64,000 nt of DNA from Aestuariivirga sp. (GTDB lineage: Bacteria > Pseudomonadota > Alphaproteobacteria > Rhizobiales > Aestuariivirgaceae), in NCBI GenBank assembly GCA_030680855.1, contig JAUXUN010000070.1, positions 78,228 through 142,227 on the forward strand, in the 5' to 3' direction. Positions 27,951 through 38,853 of the stretch are shown in pieces. Numbering within the stretch: position 1 is the first letter of the stretch; each line of letters starts with the position of its first letter. The position numbers and the translations under genes are program-made. A model generated the notes under the pieces. The model made no database searches. It saw only the letters and a list, made by a program, of their open reading frames with translations, and had not been told where the DNA came from.

Positions 27951-29492
27951 TCAGTTTGCCTGGCGGCGCAGGAAGGCCGGAATGGTCAACTGGTCATCGT
28001 CCAGATTGGGGTCAATATAGGTCTGTGGTTCAGGCGGAGCCTGGCGGGCCTGCTGCCTGGTGACCTGCACCTTTGGTTCGGAACGGACCGCCATGACCGG
28101 TTCGCGCGCCACGGGGGCGGGATCATCCCGGCGGCCCAGGCCGACATTTGCCAGGCGCTCGAACAGGCCCTTTTTCTTGCGGGCCGCATGCTCGGCAATA
28201 TGCTCGATGCGGTTTTGCTGGGCGGCAATCTGCTTCTGCGCAATGGGCGGGAATTCTTCAATCGCGGGAATGCGCTGGCTGCGATTTTTTACTTGAGCCC
28301 TCGCTGCAACCTGCATGTCGTGCTCGTCGTCCATCTCTTCTTCAACAGCCGCCGGTTTTGGCGGAGCGGGCGCTTTGTTGGCAACCGGATTGGCCCGTGC
28401 CGCCATCGGCGCCGGCTTTACAACCTTCGGAATTGCCGTTTGCTGCTTGCCCGTGTAGCCGAAGGATGAGCCGGTGGCTTCCTGCATTTCACCCTCAGCT
28501 TCAGCCGGATCGGAACTTGTCAAAAATTCCTGGGCAAGGCCCGTGGCAACCACGGACACGCGCATGGTTCCTTCCAGTGAATCATCGAATGTGGCGCCCA
28601 GAATGATATTGGCTTCCGGATCCACTTCTTCACGGATACGCGTTGCCGCTTCATCCACTTCATAGAGAGTCAAGTCTGGTCCGCCCGAAATCGAAATCAG
28701 AAGGCCGCGCGCCCCGCGCATCGACACATCATCAAGCAGGGGATTGGAGATCGCGGCTTCGGCTGCCTCAATGGCGCGTTTTTCGCCGGTGGCCTCGCCG
28801 GTGCCCATCATCGCCCTACCCATTTCGCTCATGATGGCGCGAACGTCGGCGAAATCGAGATTGATCAGGCCTTCCTTGGTCATCAGTTCGGTGATCGAGG
28901 CAACGCCCGAATAAAGCACCTGGTCAGCCATGGCGAAGGCCGCGGCAAAGGTTGTCTTTTCATTGGCCACCCGGAACAGGTTCTGGTTCGGGATGACTAT
29001 CAGCGTATCGACATATTGCGCGAGCTGCTCAATGCCGCGCTCAGCGGTTTGCAAGCGCCGCACTCCTTCAAAGTGGAAAGGCTTGGTCACCACGCCAACA
29101 GTCAGAATGCCCTGCTCTTTTGCGGCGCGCGCAATGACTGGCGCCGCACCCGTGCCAGTGCCGCCGCCCATGCCCGCCGTAATGAAGGCCATGTGGGCCC
29201 CGGCGAGATAATCCAGAATTTCAGGAAGCGCTTCCTCCGCCGCCGCCGCACCAATTTGCGGTTGTGAACCGGCCCCCAACCCTTGTGTGAGGGCTGTGCC
29301 CATCTGCACCCGGCGCGAGGCCGAATTCTGCAAAAGCGCCTGCGCATCCGTGTTAGCCACAACGAACTCGACGCCCTCAAGGCGGCTTTCAATCATGTTG
29401 TTGACGGCGTTGCCCCCAGCACCGCCGACCCCAAAAACCGTGATACGTGGCTTGAGTTCAGAAAGGTTAGGAATGTTCAGATTGATTGTCAT
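27951..29492 (-). CDS. ftsZ: Cell division protein FtsZ
   Basis: A 513-residue tubulin-like GTPase that forms the Z ring. The GTP signature GGGTGTG is at residues 109-115, and the T7 loop is [16 protein letters not shown] long Pro/Ala/Arg-rich linker (about 320-495) is typical of rhizobial FtsZ, and the conserved C-terminal peptide [11 protein letters not shown] binds FtsA and other partners. The start at 29492 (MTINLN) is preferred to one 11 codons upstream because rhizobial FtsZ starts there. It is separated from ftsA by 175 bp. Confidence 0.97.
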   Translation of the reverse strand: MTINLNIPNLSELKPRITVFGVGGAGGNAVNNMIESRLEGVEFVVANTDAQALLQNSASRRVQMGTALTQGLGAGSQPQIGAAAAEEALPEILDYLAGAHMAFITAGMGGGTGTGAAPVIARAAKEQGILTVGVVTKPFHFEGVRRLQTAERGIEQLAQYVDTLIVIPNQNLFRVANEKTTFAAAFAMADQVLYSGVASITELMTKEGLINLDFADVRAIMSEMGRAMMGTGEATGEKRAIEAAEAAISNPLLDDVSMRGARGLLISISGGPDLTLYEVDEAATRIREEVDPEANIILGATFDDSLEGTMRVSVVATGLAQEFLTSSDPAEAEGEMQEATGSSFGYTGKQQTAIPKVVKPAPMAARANPVANKAPAPPKPAAVEEEMDDEHDMQVAARAQVKNRSQRIPAIEEFPPIAQKQIAAQQNRIEHIAEHAARKKKGLFERLANVGLGRRDDPAPVAREPVMAVRSEPKVQVTRQQARQAPPEPQTYIDPNLDDDQLTIPAFLRRQAN

Positions 29493-29550
29493 GACTGCTT
29501 CCGGAGAGTTTTTCCCTGCCGTCATCTTTCTTACTCAAACAATAACAAAT

Positions 29551-29568
29551 GGTTAACGCCCGCTAACC
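29551..29568. promoter_or_regulatory. Inverted repeat in the ftsA-ftsZ gap
   Basis: GGTTA-N8-TAACC lies about 60 bp before the ftsZ start, in the only sizeable gap (175 bp) of the division cluster before the ftsZ terminator. It contains a TTAAC half-site, as CtrA boxes do, but the spacing does not match the TTAA-N7-TTAA consensus. A local ftsZ promoter probably lies here. Confidence 0.35.
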
Positions 29569-29667
29569 AAGTCTCTCAATCTTGCTTAAAATATGCCTCA
29601 AAATGACTCAAAACGTTGCGAAAACCTTAAAACTTGAGCCCCCAGCGCCGAAATAAATTTTTTGGGC

Positions 29668-30993
29668 TCAGAAGCTGTCCGCGATCCAGCGCCCCACCCG
29701 CCGGACATAGCCCTGCTGGGCCCGGGCCAGGCTTTTTGCGGCCTGGGCCGGAAGAACGGAGTGCTTGTCCGGTTTCAGCCCATAGGAAAGGAGCCCAACG
29801 GCCACCGAAAATCCAGGATTTCGCCCGGCATCCGGCATTCCCGATACGGGTTTGGGCATGCCGAGACGAACCTGCCGGTCCAGCCACAGGCCTGCAACCT
29901 CCGCGACCCCAGTCAACTGGCTTGCACCGCCGGAGAGTACCACCCGCTGCCCGCCAAGATGCGCCACTGAGCAGGTGTTCAGGCGATCCGCCACAAGTTC
30001 GAAAATTTCGTCGATACGCGGCCGGATGATGCCCGTCAGCATGGCGCGCGGAACTTTTTGCACGGTGTCAACGCCACGCTCGCCCAGCAAGGGCACCGAC
30101 AGCAGCTCGCGCTCGTCAGCACTGGTGGGAAGGGCGCTGCCCCACAGGGTTTTCATCCGCTCCGCATGGGCAATCGAGGTTGACATGCCGCGCGCGATGT
30201 CATTGGTGACATGCATGCCGCCCACCGGAACGTTGTCCGCAAAAACCAGGCTTCCCTCATGGAATATGCCGATGCTGGTGGTGGCACCGCCCATTTCAAT
30301 GAGAGTGCTGCCCAGCACCGTTTCATCTTCCGCCATGACTGACTTGCCCGCCGCATAGGGCGCAATGACATAGCCCGTCACCGAAAGATGGGCCCGTTCG
30401 ATGGCAAGCGCCAGGTTTCGCAAATGGGCGGTGTCGGCCGAGACAACGCCCAACTCAATGCTCAGGTTTTCACCATGCATTCCAAGCGGCGCCGAAATGC
30501 CCTTGACGTCATCAAGCTGATACTGGATCGGCGCCAGATGCAACACCGTGCGCCGCGATGGATGGATCTGCGCCACCGCCGATGCAATGACCGTATCGAC
30601 ATCGCGCGGGCTCACGCCATTTCCCTCAAGTACAATCTGACCGATGTAACGGGTCGATTGCGGGCGCCCGCCCGACACATTCACATAGACTTCGGAAATT
30701 GTCTGCTGCGCCATGCGCTCCGCCGCATCGACGCTGAGGCGGATGGCGCGCTCCGCTTCATCTACATCAACCACGGAACCATTGCGCACGCCGCGCGAAA
30801 CCTGGTGTCCAAGGCCAAGAATTTTCAGGGACTTCTGTTCGGAAGCACCCGGCATTTTATGCTTGGCCGGCAGGGTTTCGCCGATCAGGCAGGAAATCTT
30901 GGATGAGCCGATGTCCAACGCCGCAACTATGCTGCGTCGGTCAGAAACCGGCCCCCGCCCCGTTGATTTTCCATGCAATTGCACCACCGTCAT
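29668..30993 (-). CDS. ftsA: Cell division protein FtsA
   Basis: A 441-residue actin-like ATPase that tethers FtsZ to the membrane. The phosphate-1 motif is AALDIGSSKISCLIG, and the phosphate-2 region is TLIEMGGATTSIGIF. The C-terminal amphipathic helix (QQGYVRRVGRWIADSF) is the membrane anchor. It starts 21 bp after ftsQ. Confidence 0.96.
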   Translation of the reverse strand: MTVVQLHGKSTGRGPVSDRRSIVAALDIGSSKISCLIGETLPAKHKMPGASEQKSLKILGLGHQVSRGVRNGSVVDVDEAERAIRLSVDAAERMAQQTISEVYVNVSGGRPQSTRYIGQIVLEGNGVSPRDVDTVIASAVAQIHPSRRTVLHLAPIQYQLDDVKGISAPLGMHGENLSIELGVVSADTAHLRNLALAIERAHLSVTGYVIAPYAAGKSVMAEDETVLGSTLIEMGGATTSIGIFHEGSLVFADNVPVGGMHVTNDIARGMSTSIAHAERMKTLWGSALPTSADERELLSVPLLGERGVDTVQKVPRAMLTGIIRPRIDEIFELVADRLNTCSVAHLGGQRVVLSGGASQLTGVAEVAGLWLDRQVRLGMPKPVSGMPDAGRNPGFSVAVGLLSYGLKPDKHSVLPAQAAKSLARAQQGYVRRVGRWIADSF

Positions 30994-31014
30994 TACCCAG
31001 CACTTCCCGACCTG

Positions 31015-31890
31015 TTATTCGCTCTGGCTCAGCTTGACCTTCGCCTTCTCTGCGGTGGTTTCTTCAATCCTGGCAATCGCCACGATCACCCGGCCCGGGA
31101 AGCGCAAATCCACGCTTTTCACGCCCTTCGAAAGCAAATGTTGGCTTGCATCAAGCGCCACAACTCGGGCCAGTGCCGCCTCCACATCCTTCTCGGGCAA
31201 CAGGACGGTGACGCCGTTGTCGAGATAAAGATTCCACCGGCGCTGTCCTACCCGGGCAGCACCGCGTATTTTCGATGATAGGTCAGGAGAAACTTCCAGT
31301 TGGTTAACAAGTCCTGCCACCTCAAACTGCGCGCCTTCGCCTGTTACCAGGGGAAGTGCCGGCAGTTTGCCCGGCGTCACATTGCTCATGGCCGAACCGG
31401 AGCGGTCAATCACGTAATAGGCGCCGGCCCGCTGCCACACCGCAAAGGGAACCCGTTCCTCCACGGAAATTTCAAGCTGGTTGGGAAACGAGCGTTGCAC
31501 TGCGGCAGTCGCCACCCAATCGAGATTTTGAAGAAGCGACTTGGCATTTTCCGCGTCAAAGCCAATCAGGCTTCCACCGGGTTTGATCCCGAGAGCCGTA
31601 AGAAGCATCTCCGGTTCCTGGTGAACCAGCCCCGTTATCCGAATATCATCGGCAGCCCAGCCGATGAGGCTCGACAGTTTGCCCGGCACTTTTGCCCACG
31701 GGCTGCCGTCATAATTGAGATAGCCCCCTAGAATAATGCTGTGCAGAATTGTCATGCCGAGAAACAGCACAGCGCTCGCCCGCACCGCCATGCGAACCCG
31801 CCTGCTCTGCCCAAGCTCCAGGAAGCCCGCGCGCTGGCCGCACCCATAAACCCGTGTCATCGGTTGATTGATGCGTCGTTGACCATCCAT
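31015..31890 (-). CDS. ftsQ: Cell division protein FtsQ
   Basis: A bitopic inner-membrane protein (291 residues) with one membrane segment at about residues 36-55 and a periplasmic POTRA domain (ITGLVHQEPEMLLTALGI). The start at 31890 has AGGAG eight bases before it and overlaps ddl by 34 bp. The alternative ATG at 31860 overlaps the ddl stop as ATGA but has no ribosome-binding site. Confidence 0.93.
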   Translation of the reverse strand: MDGQRRINQPMTRVYGCGQRAGFLELGQSRRVRMAVRASAVLFLGMTILHSIILGGYLNYDGSPWAKVPGKLSSLIGWAADDIRITGLVHQEPEMLLTALGIKPGGSLIGFDAENAKSLLQNLDWVATAAVQRSFPNQLEISVEERVPFAVWQRAGAYYVIDRSGSAMSNVTPGKLPALPLVTGEGAQFEVAGLVNQLEVSPDLSSKIRGAARVGQRRWNLYLDNGVTVLLPEKDVEAALARVVALDASQHLLSKGVKSVDLRFPGRVIVAIARIEETTAEKAKVKLSQSE

Positions 31891-32798
31891 GTCACCAACT
31901 CCTCATAAGAATGCCCGGAATGGGCCGCGAGTTCGGGAACCAAAGAGGTTCCCGTCATCCCCGGCTGGGTGTTGATTTCCAGCAGGATCAACTCGCCCGC
32001 TGGCCCGTGCGTATCGTCATAACGGAAATCCGCGCGGCTGACGCCGCGGCAGCCCAGCGCCCGATGGGCCAAAAGGGAATATTGCTGGCATTTCCGGTAA
32101 ACGTCCTTGGGAATGTCCGCCGGCAAAATATGCTGGGACCCGCCGGGAGAATACTTTGCGCGGTAATCGTAAAAGCCCACCTTGGAGATGATATCGATGA
32201 CGCCAAGGGCCACATCGCCCATCACGGCGCAAGTGAGCTCCCGTCCCGGAACAAACCGTTCTGCCATTACGTGGGAGCCAAACAGTTTGCGTTCCTCCAG
32301 AATGATCGCGGCAGGGCCATTGGATTGCTCGGTGACAATATGAACCCCGACGCTTGAACCTTCACTGACGGGCTTCAGCACGTAAGGCAGCGCCATGGGA
32401 TGCTGGGCTGCAGCCACTTCGATTTCCACCAGCACGCTTTCCGCTACCGGAATGCCCGCTTCATGGAACAGGTGCTTCGATTTTTCCTTGTGCATCGACA
32501 GGGACGAGGCCAGGACACCGGAATGCGTGTAGGGAATTTGCAGCGTTTCCAGCAGCGCGGCAGCACATCCATCCTCGCCCCATTTTCCATGGAGCGCATT
32601 GAACGCCACATCGGGCCGCAAATCCTGCAGAACAGGAAAAATCGTTTCGCGCTGCACATCTACTGGAGTGACATTGAATCCGGCCCGGCGCAGTGCGGCA
32701 GCGCAGCCCTCGCCCGAAGAAAGGCTAACCTCCCGCTCAGCCGACCAGCCGCCCATCAGGACGGCAACATTGGTATCCCTAGGATTACGCTTGGTCAT
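31857..32798 (-). CDS. ddl: D-alanine--D-alanine ligase
   Basis: A 313-residue ATP-grasp enzyme that makes the D-Ala-D-Ala end of the peptidoglycan stem. The opening [19 protein letters not shown] is diagnostic, the Ser-rich loop is [10 protein letters not shown], and the metal site is [18 protein letters not shown]. The start at 32798 overlaps the murB stop (ATGA). Confidence 0.96.
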   Translation of the reverse strand: MTKRNPRDTNVAVLMGGWSAEREVSLSSGEGCAAALRRAGFNVTPVDVQRETIFPVLQDLRPDVAFNALHGKWGEDGCAAALLETLQIPYTHSGVLASSLSMHKEKSKHLFHEAGIPVAESVLVEIEVAAAQHPMALPYVLKPVSEGSSVGVHIVTEQSNGPAAIILEERKLFGSHVMAERFVPGRELTCAVMGDVALGVIDIISKVGFYDYRAKYSPGGSQHILPADIPKDVYRKCQQYSLLAHRALGCRGVSRADFRYDDTHGPAGELILLEINTQPGMTGTSLVPELAAHSGHSYEELVTWMVNDASINR

Positions 32799-33721
32799 GC
32801 GGCACCTGCCGGAATGCCGATGCGCTTGATCTCCCAATCAAGCTCAATGCCGGAATTTGCTTTCACGCGGGCGCGGATTGTTTCGCCAAGCTCTTCAATC
32901 TGTGTAGCGGTTGCGCCACCTTCATTGATCAGGAAATTGCAGTGAAGCTCCGAAACCTTGGCGGGGCCGATGGCAAAACCACGCAAGCCCGCCTTGTCGA
33001 TCAGTTGCCAGGATTTGTTGCCCGGCGGATTTTTGAACGTCGAGCCGCCGGTGCGGCTCTTGATCGGCTGGGTTGCTTCGCGGCTATCAGTAACCTTGTT
33101 CATGGCTGCCAAAATGTCATCCTGCTGTCCCGCGCGCCCCTGCAACAGGGCCCCGGTGAAAATCAAATCCTCCGCAGCACCACAGTACCGGTAGGAATAT
33201 TTCATGTCCGCATTTGACAGCACGTGTATGTTTCCCTCCCGGTCCACCGCGCGCGCCTCGATGAGAACGTCCTTTGTTTCGCCACCATAGGCCCCGCCAT
33301 TCATCCGCAACGCGCCGCCTATGGTGCCGGGGATACCTCTCAGAAAGGTTAACCCGTCAATGCTGTTATCGTAGGCAAAGCGCGCCGCGCGCGCGTCCGG
33401 CACGGCAGTTCCCACGCGCACACGATTGTCCGGCTCGGCCTTGATGTCGGAAAAGCCGCGGCCAAGGCGAATGACAACGCCCGGAACCCCGCCATCCCGC
33501 ACAAGCAAATTTGAACCGACGCCGATGACGTAAACCGGAATGTCCTTCGCCACGCCGCGCAGGAAATCCGCAAGGTCAGCCTCGTCCTGTGGCGTAAACA
33601 AAACCTCTGCCGGCCCGCCAACGCGAAACCAGGTCAGGTCCGCAAGCGGCGCATTGGCTTCAAGCCGTCCCCGCACAGCAGGCAGCCTTATAACCAGCGC
33701 CTCGCCATCCAGTTTCGGCAT
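32795..33721 (-). CDS. murB: UDP-N-acetylenolpyruvoylglucosamine reductase
   Basis: A 308-residue FAD enzyme that reduces UDP-GlcNAc-enolpyruvate to UDP-MurNAc with NADPH. The flavin motif is [18 protein letters not shown], the catalytic Ser lies in [12 protein letters not shown], and the [18 protein letters not shown] loop is present. The last motif [16 protein letters not shown] marks a type I MurB. The start overlaps the murC stop by one base (TAATG). Confidence 0.96.
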   Translation of the reverse strand: MPKLDGEALVIRLPAVRGRLEANAPLADLTWFRVGGPAEVLFTPQDEADLADFLRGVAKDIPVYVIGVGSNLLVRDGGVPGVVIRLGRGFSDIKAEPDNRVRVGTAVPDARAARFAYDNSIDGLTFLRGIPGTIGGALRMNGGAYGGETKDVLIEARAVDREGNIHVLSNADMKYSYRYCGAAEDLIFTGALLQGRAGQQDDILAAMNKVTDSREATQPIKSRTGGSTFKNPPGNKSWQLIDKAGLRGFAIGPAKVSELHCNFLINEGGATATQIEELGETIRARVKANSGIELDWEIKRIGIPAGAA

Positions 33722-35139
33722 TACGCGGATCCCTTGCCGTCAAGGGCCGCCAACTGGCCGGGCAACGCATAGGCCCACTGGCTGATCGTGCCGGCGCCCA
33801 GGCAAACCACAATGTCGCCGGAGGCCGCCTGCTCACGCACCAAGGGGGCCAGCTCTTCCGGCCGCTCGATGGTGTAAACCGAACGATGGCCGCGCCCATG
33901 CAGTCCTTCAGCGAGGTGCTTATGCGTTGCGCCTTCAATGGGGCTTTCGCCGGCGGCATAGACCGGCGCCAGAACAACCGAATCCGCATCGTTAAAACAG
34001 GCGCAGAATTCATTGAATAGACTCGACAATCGCGTGAAGCGATGGGGCTGCATTACGGCAATGACTTTCCCCTTCGTCACTTTCCGCGCCGCACTTAACA
34101 CCGCGGCGATTTCAACCGGATGATGACCATAGTCATCAAACACCGTAACGCCATTATGCTCGCCGGTAAGCGTAAAGCGCCGCTTGACCCCGGCAAAGCT
34201 CTTCAGGCCATTGCGGATATTGTCGTCACTCAGGCCAAGCTCATGGGCCACGGCCACGGCTGCGGTGGAATTCAGCGCATTGTGGTCACCCGGCATTTGC
34301 AGCTCAAGGCCAGCGATATCCTGCGTCGCTCCGGTAAGCCGGTCGGTGATGCGCACCGCAAATTTTGTCACCGCATTTTCGTAGGCAAGATCGATCAGGC
34401 GGAAGTCCGCCTGCGGGCTGAAACCATAAGTTACCACGCGGCGGTCATTGACCCGGCCAATCAGTTCCTGGACCATGGGATGGTCAATGCACATCACGGC
34501 AAAGCCATAGAAGGGAATGTTCTCGACAAAGGCCAGATAGGCTTCCTTGGCTTTTTCAAAACTGCCGTAATGATCGAGATGCTCAGGATCGATATTGGTG
34601 ACAATCACCACATCCGCCGGAAGCTTGACAAAGGTGCCGTCGGACTCATCCGACTCCACTACCATCCAGTCGCCCTTGCCGAGCCGGGCGTTGGTGCCAT
34701 AGGCGTTGATGATGCCGCCGTTGATCACCGTCGGATCAAATCCACCCGCGTCAAGCAGTGCCGCGACAATGGATGTCGTCGTGGTCTTGCCATGGGTGCC
34801 GCCCACCGCAACGCAGGATTTGAAGCGCATGAGTTCCGCCAGCATTTCGGCCCGGCGTACGATCGGCAGATAGCGGGCCCGCGCCTCGACAAGCTCCGGA
34901 TTGTCCGGCATCACCGCCGATGAAACAACGACAACCTGTGCCGTGCCGATATTGGCCGCCTGGTGGCCAATGAGAACCTCAATGCCGTTTTTTCGCAGCC
35001 GCGCCACATTATAATTATCGCTGAGGTCCGAACCCTGCACCTTGTAGCCAAGCGTTGCCATCACTTCGGCAATCCCGCTCATGCCAATGCCCCCGATGCC
35101 GATGAAATGGATGGGGCCAACGTCGCGCGGCAGTTTCAT
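33721..35139 (-). CDS. murC: UDP-N-acetylmuramate--L-alanine ligase
   Basis: A 472-residue Mur ligase adding L-alanine to UDP-MurNAc. The Rossmann opening is [18 protein letters not shown], the ATP loop [18 protein letters not shown], and the ligase C-terminal domain has [14 protein letters not shown]. The start overlaps the murG stop by 4 bp. Confidence 0.97.
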   Translation of the reverse strand: MKLPRDVGPIHFIGIGGIGMSGIAEVMATLGYKVQGSDLSDNYNVARLRKNGIEVLIGHQAANIGTAQVVVVSSAVMPDNPELVEARARYLPIVRRAEMLAELMRFKSCVAVGGTHGKTTTTSIVAALLDAGGFDPTVINGGIINAYGTNARLGKGDWMVVESDESDGTFVKLPADVVIVTNIDPEHLDHYGSFEKAKEAYLAFVENIPFYGFAVMCIDHPMVQELIGRVNDRRVVTYGFSPQADFRLIDLAYENAVTKFAVRITDRLTGATQDIAGLELQMPGDHNALNSTAAVAVAHELGLSDDNIRNGLKSFAGVKRRFTLTGEHNGVTVFDDYGHHPVEIAAVLSAARKVTKGKVIAVMQPHRFTRLSSLFNEFCACFNDADSVVLAPVYAAGESPIEGATHKHLAEGLHGRGHRSVYTIERPEELAPLVREQAASGDIVVCLGAGTISQWAYALPGQLAALDGKGSA

Positions 35140-36284
35140 GACTTCGTCTTCTCCAGTTTCGCTTTTGCGGAATTGACCGCAAGCCGGTTTGTCAAATCTG
35201 CCAACCGCTGGGCAGCATCTGGTCTTCCGTGGTCAAGCGCTGCCTTGGCGGCAGCCCGCAATTCCCCCTCCTCATAGCGCAATCGCGTCAAAAATGCGGC
35301 AAACTCGCCTGGAACAAGATCCGCCTGCGACTTGATCCAGCCTGCCCCCGCCTGGGCAAAGCTTTCCGCATTGCGCAATTGGTCATTATCAAGGGCATGG
35401 GGCAAGGGCACCATAATGGCGGGCCTGCCGATGACCCCGAGTTCGGCAATGGTCGAAGCCCCGGACCGGCAGATCACCAGGTGCGCGTTTGCAATCCGAA
35501 GTGGCATGTCCATGAAGAAGGAGCGCAAATCAAACCGGAAATTGAGCGACTCATAGACTGCCTTGACCGCTTCCATGTCTTCCGGGCGGCATTGCTGGGT
35601 GAGGCGCAAATTCTTGAGAATGGCCCGCGGCATTTCCGCCAAGACCTTGGGCATGAACTCCGCGAAGAAGCGGGCCCCCTGGCTGCCACCAAACACCAGC
35701 AGGTTAAAGGTCTGGTCCGCACCGGTGGCGGGATAGGGCGAGGCCCGCTCGGCCATCACCAGGGCCCGCACCGGATTGCCGGTCACCACCAGCTTTGCCT
35801 TGGCCTGCTCCGGAAGCTTCGCCAGTTTTGGAAATGATGAGGCAACCGCGTCGACAAAGCGCGAGAGGAACCGGTTGGCCCGGCCCATCACCGCATTCTG
35901 GTCATGTACACAGGTTGCAATGCCGAGCTGCGACGCGGCGATGATTGGCGGGAACGACGGATAGCCGCCAAAACCTACGACCACTTCCGGCTGCAGCCTT
36001 TTCAAGATGGTCTTTGCCTGCTGCACGCCGCGGAACAGTCGGAACAGGCGCCCCGGCAGCAGCCACGGCTTGGACAGCGAAATTGTCGTCGAGGGAACAA
36101 TATGGGTTTCGATGGCTGGAAAGGCCTTGCCGTAGTCGGCCACGCGCTCATCGGTGATCAGGTGGATGAGAAAGCCGCGCGCCACAAGTTCTTCCGCCAG
36201 CGCCTGGGCGGGAAACAAATGCCCACCCGTTCCGCCCGCCGCCAGAACCACAACGCCGCGCCTAATTTCCACCAAACACCTCAC
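35136..36284 (-). CDS. murG: UDP-GlcNAc:undecaprenyl-PP-MurNAc-pentapeptide transferase
   Basis: A 382-residue GT-B glycosyltransferase that turns lipid I into lipid II on the inner face of the membrane. [17 protein letters not shown] is the first G-loop, and [31 protein letters not shown] is the donor site region. It starts 14 bp after ftsW. The first four codons could be replaced by a GTG start. Confidence 0.96.
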   Translation of the reverse strand: MRCLVEIRRGVVVLAAGGTGGHLFPAQALAEELVARGFLIHLITDERVADYGKAFPAIETHIVPSTTISLSKPWLLPGRLFRLFRGVQQAKTILKRLQPEVVVGFGGYPSFPPIIAASQLGIATCVHDQNAVMGRANRFLSRFVDAVASSFPKLAKLPEQAKAKLVVTGNPVRALVMAERASPYPATGADQTFNLLVFGGSQGARFFAEFMPKVLAEMPRAILKNLRLTQQCRPEDMEAVKAVYESLNFRFDLRSFFMDMPLRIANAHLVICRSGASTIAELGVIGRPAIMVPLPHALDNDQLRNAESFAQAGAGWIKSQADLVPGEFAAFLTRLRYEEGELRAAAKAALDHGRPDAAQRLADLTNRLAVNSAKAKLEKTKS

Positions 36285-36298
36285 TCATCGACTCAAAC

Positions 36299-37444
36299 TC
36301 ATGTTGTCACGGGTTGCCATGTGGTTGAGGCGAGCGAGACATGCGGCTGCCTGCGGCTGAAAGCCAAAACCATGCCCATGGCAAAGGCAACGCCGATGAG
36401 CGACGATCCGCCATAGGAGATGAGCGGCAGTGTCATACCCTTCGCCGGCAGCAGGGAGACATTTACCCCCATGTTGATGACGGCCTGCAAACCGAAAATA
36501 ATTCCCAAGCCGCTCAGGGCGAGGGCCGGGAAGGGGTCAGGCTCGATTTTCGCCCGTTGCAGGATGCGCATGACGACAAAGGCAAAAAGCAGCATCAGGC
36601 CGATGCAGGCAATCAAGCCGAATTCTTCGCCGACCACAGCAAAGGTAAAATCCGAGTGCGCGTCCGGGAGAATTTGCTTGGCCTGGCCACCGCCCGGACC
36701 CGTGCCCAGCAAGCCGCCATTGTAGAATGCAGTAATTGCCGTATCGACCTGGAAAGTGTCGCCCTTGTCGGGATTCAAGAACCGGTCAATGCGCGAACTC
36801 ACATGCGGAACCAATGCATAGGCCGCCATCACGCCCGAGGCGCAGAGCCCTGCAAGGCCCAGAACCAGAATCCATGGGATTCCATAAATCAGCAGCATGG
36901 TGCCAAACGTCAGCACCACCAGCGCCGTTTGGCCGAAATCGGGTTGCACAACGAGCAGGCCCACAAAAATTGCGAAAATCATGTAGGCGATGACATGCCC
37001 CGGCATGTCCGGCCGTTTCGTGTGTTCCGCCAGGAACCACGCGGCAATTACCACGAAGCTGGGCTTGGCCAATTCCGAAGGCTGCAAGCCAATGGGGCCA
37101 AAATTGATCCAGCGATGGGCTCCCTTGATCTCAGGGCCCCAGAAAAGCGCGGCAACCATCAGGCCAAGGGATAGGGCGAGCATGAGAAAAGCGGCGCGCC
37201 GCGCCTGCCTGGGTTCAAGGAGCGAAACTGAAATTAGCAAGACCATGGCGGGTAAGAGAAAGGCCAGCTGGAATTTGAAGAAATGGAAAGTATTGAGGCC
37301 AATGCGCTCCGCCACCGGCGGGCTGGCGGCCATGCTGATCAGAACGCCAATGGCCATTAGGAGCAGCACCGCAGACAGCAGGGGCCTGTCAACCGTGAAC
37401 CACCAGCGCGCAAAGACTCCACGGTCACTTCGCGATACGAGCAT
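36299..37444 (-). CDS. ftsW: Septal peptidoglycan polymerase FtsW
   Basis: A 381-residue SEDS-family membrane protein with about ten helices that polymerises glycan strands with FtsI. Visible family motifs are KFQLAFLLPAM, GAHRWINFGPIGLQPSELAKPSFV, GPGGGQAKQILPDAHSDFTFAVVGEEFG and TLPLISYGGSSL. It overlaps the murD stop by one base (TGATG). Confidence 0.96.
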   Translation of the reverse strand: MLVSRSDRGVFARWWFTVDRPLLSAVLLLMAIGVLISMAASPPVAERIGLNTFHFFKFQLAFLLPAMVLLISVSLLEPRQARRAAFLMLALSLGLMVAALFWGPEIKGAHRWINFGPIGLQPSELAKPSFVVIAAWFLAEHTKRPDMPGHVIAYMIFAIFVGLLVVQPDFGQTALVVLTFGTMLLIYGIPWILVLGLAGLCASGVMAAYALVPHVSSRIDRFLNPDKGDTFQVDTAITAFYNGGLLGTGPGGGQAKQILPDAHSDFTFAVVGEEFGLIACIGLMLLFAFVVMRILQRAKIEPDPFPALALSGLGIIFGLQAVINMGVNVSLLPAKGMTLPLISYGGSSLIGVAFAMGMVLAFSRRQPHVSLASTTWQPVTT

Positions 37445-38847
37445 CAGGAGCCTCCCTTTATGGTCATGACAACGCCTGGCAATTCGGAAACAAGTTTCAC
37501 GAAGGCATCGCCGCGGATTTCAAAATTGCGGTAATGGTCAAACGAAGAGCAGGCCGGCGACAGCAAAACCACCGCATCCGCCAGCCCGGAGTTCACCGCA
37601 TCACGCGCCGCGGCGACGACCGCCTTGTCGAGCGTGCCGCATATTTCGAAGGGCACTTTGCCGGCCAGCACCTGCGAAAATTCATCCGCCGCCTCGCCAA
37701 TCAAATAGGCCTTCTCAATGCGCGGGAAAAACGGCGTGAGCGGTGTGATGCCGCCCGCCTTGGCAATGCCGCCGGCAATCCAGAAGATATTCTCGAAGGA
37801 GGCCAGCGCCTTTGCCGCCGCATCGGCATTGGTGCCTTTCGAATCGTTGATGAAAGGCACATATCCGAGTAGGCCAATTTCCTGCATGCGGTGCGCAAGG
37901 CCGGGAAAACTCGTCATGGCGCTTCTGATCTCGGCAACGCTCAGGCCGAAGGCCCGCGCCGCGCCATAGGCCATGCAGGCATTCTGCCAGTTATGCGCAC
38001 CCTTGAGAGCGGGCATCGGGCGGAGATCAATCCGCGCCGCTTCGCTGCCGTTCTGCCACTCGCGGAGAATGCCGCCCACCGCCGAAATGCCATCTTCCAT
38101 TTCATGAAGAACGGAAACCGCCCGCACCTTGGCGCCAGCCTTGATACCTGTGGCGATGTCGGCGCACCACTCGTCATCAACACCAATCAGCGCCGTATCA
38201 TTCTCATCCTGCTTCAGGAACATCCGGGCCTTGATCGCCACGTAGTTTTCCATATTGCCATGACGGTCTAGATGGTCAGGCGTGAGGTTCGTCAAAATGC
38301 CGATATCCGGCTTCAGTCCAGGCATTAAATCAATCTGAAAGGAGGAAAGCTCAAGCACATAGATGCGGTCCTGCGCCGGCGGCCGCATCAGGAACACGGC
38401 GGTGCCAATGTTTCCGCCCACATCAACATCGCGGCCCAAGGCCTGAAAGATATGGCCGATCAGGGCCGTAGTGGTGGATTTGCCATTGGTTCCCGTAACG
38501 GCAACGATGCGCGCGCCTGTGCCCGCCACTTCCCGCTGGAACACTTCCGTGTCGCCAATGATTTCAATGCCCGCAGCCCTCGCTTTGGCGACTGCCCAGT
38601 GCGGCGCCGGATGGGTGAGCGGCACACCAGGACTCAGGATCAAACTGTCAAGCGTGGCAAAATCAACGTCATGCAAATCCAAAACGCAAAGCTTTGCGTC
38701 CTTCGCCGCCGTCACTGCCGCCTCCGAGTCATCCCAGGCAAGAACGTCTGCCCCACCCAGCCGCAGGGCTTCGGCGCAGGCCTGGCCCGACCGCGCCAGG
38801 CCGAAGAGCGCCACTTTCCTGTTTTTGAATGAGTGGGCGGGAAACAC
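37444..38847 (-). CDS. murD: UDP-N-acetylmuramoylalanine--D-glutamate ligase
   Basis: A 467-residue Mur ligase adding D-glutamate. ATP loop VTGTNGKSTTTALIGH, ligase motif NLTPDHLDRHGNMENY, and the C-terminal NDSKGTNADAAAKAL and LLSPACSSFDHYRNFEIRG are all present. It starts 6 bp after mraY. Confidence 0.97.
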   Translation of the reverse strand: MFPAHSFKNRKVALFGLARSGQACAEALRLGGADVLAWDDSEAAVTAAKDAKLCVLDLHDVDFATLDSLILSPGVPLTHPAPHWAVAKARAAGIEIIGDTEVFQREVAGTGARIVAVTGTNGKSTTTALIGHIFQALGRDVDVGGNIGTAVFLMRPPAQDRIYVLELSSFQIDLMPGLKPDIGILTNLTPDHLDRHGNMENYVAIKARMFLKQDENDTALIGVDDEWCADIATGIKAGAKVRAVSVLHEMEDGISAVGGILREWQNGSEAARIDLRPMPALKGAHNWQNACMAYGAARAFGLSVAEIRSAMTSFPGLAHRMQEIGLLGYVPFINDSKGTNADAAAKALASFENIFWIAGGIAKAGGITPLTPFFPRIEKAYLIGEAADEFSQVLAGKVPFEICGTLDKAVVAAARDAVNSGLADAVVLLSPACSSFDHYRNFEIRGDAFVKLVSELPGVVMTIKGGS

Positions 38848-38853
38848 TAATGC

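Noticed and set aside
29551..29568. CtrA binding site before ftsZ
   Set aside because: A TTAAC half-site exists but the second half is TTAG at a spacing of six, not TTAA at seven; only an inverted repeat is claimed.
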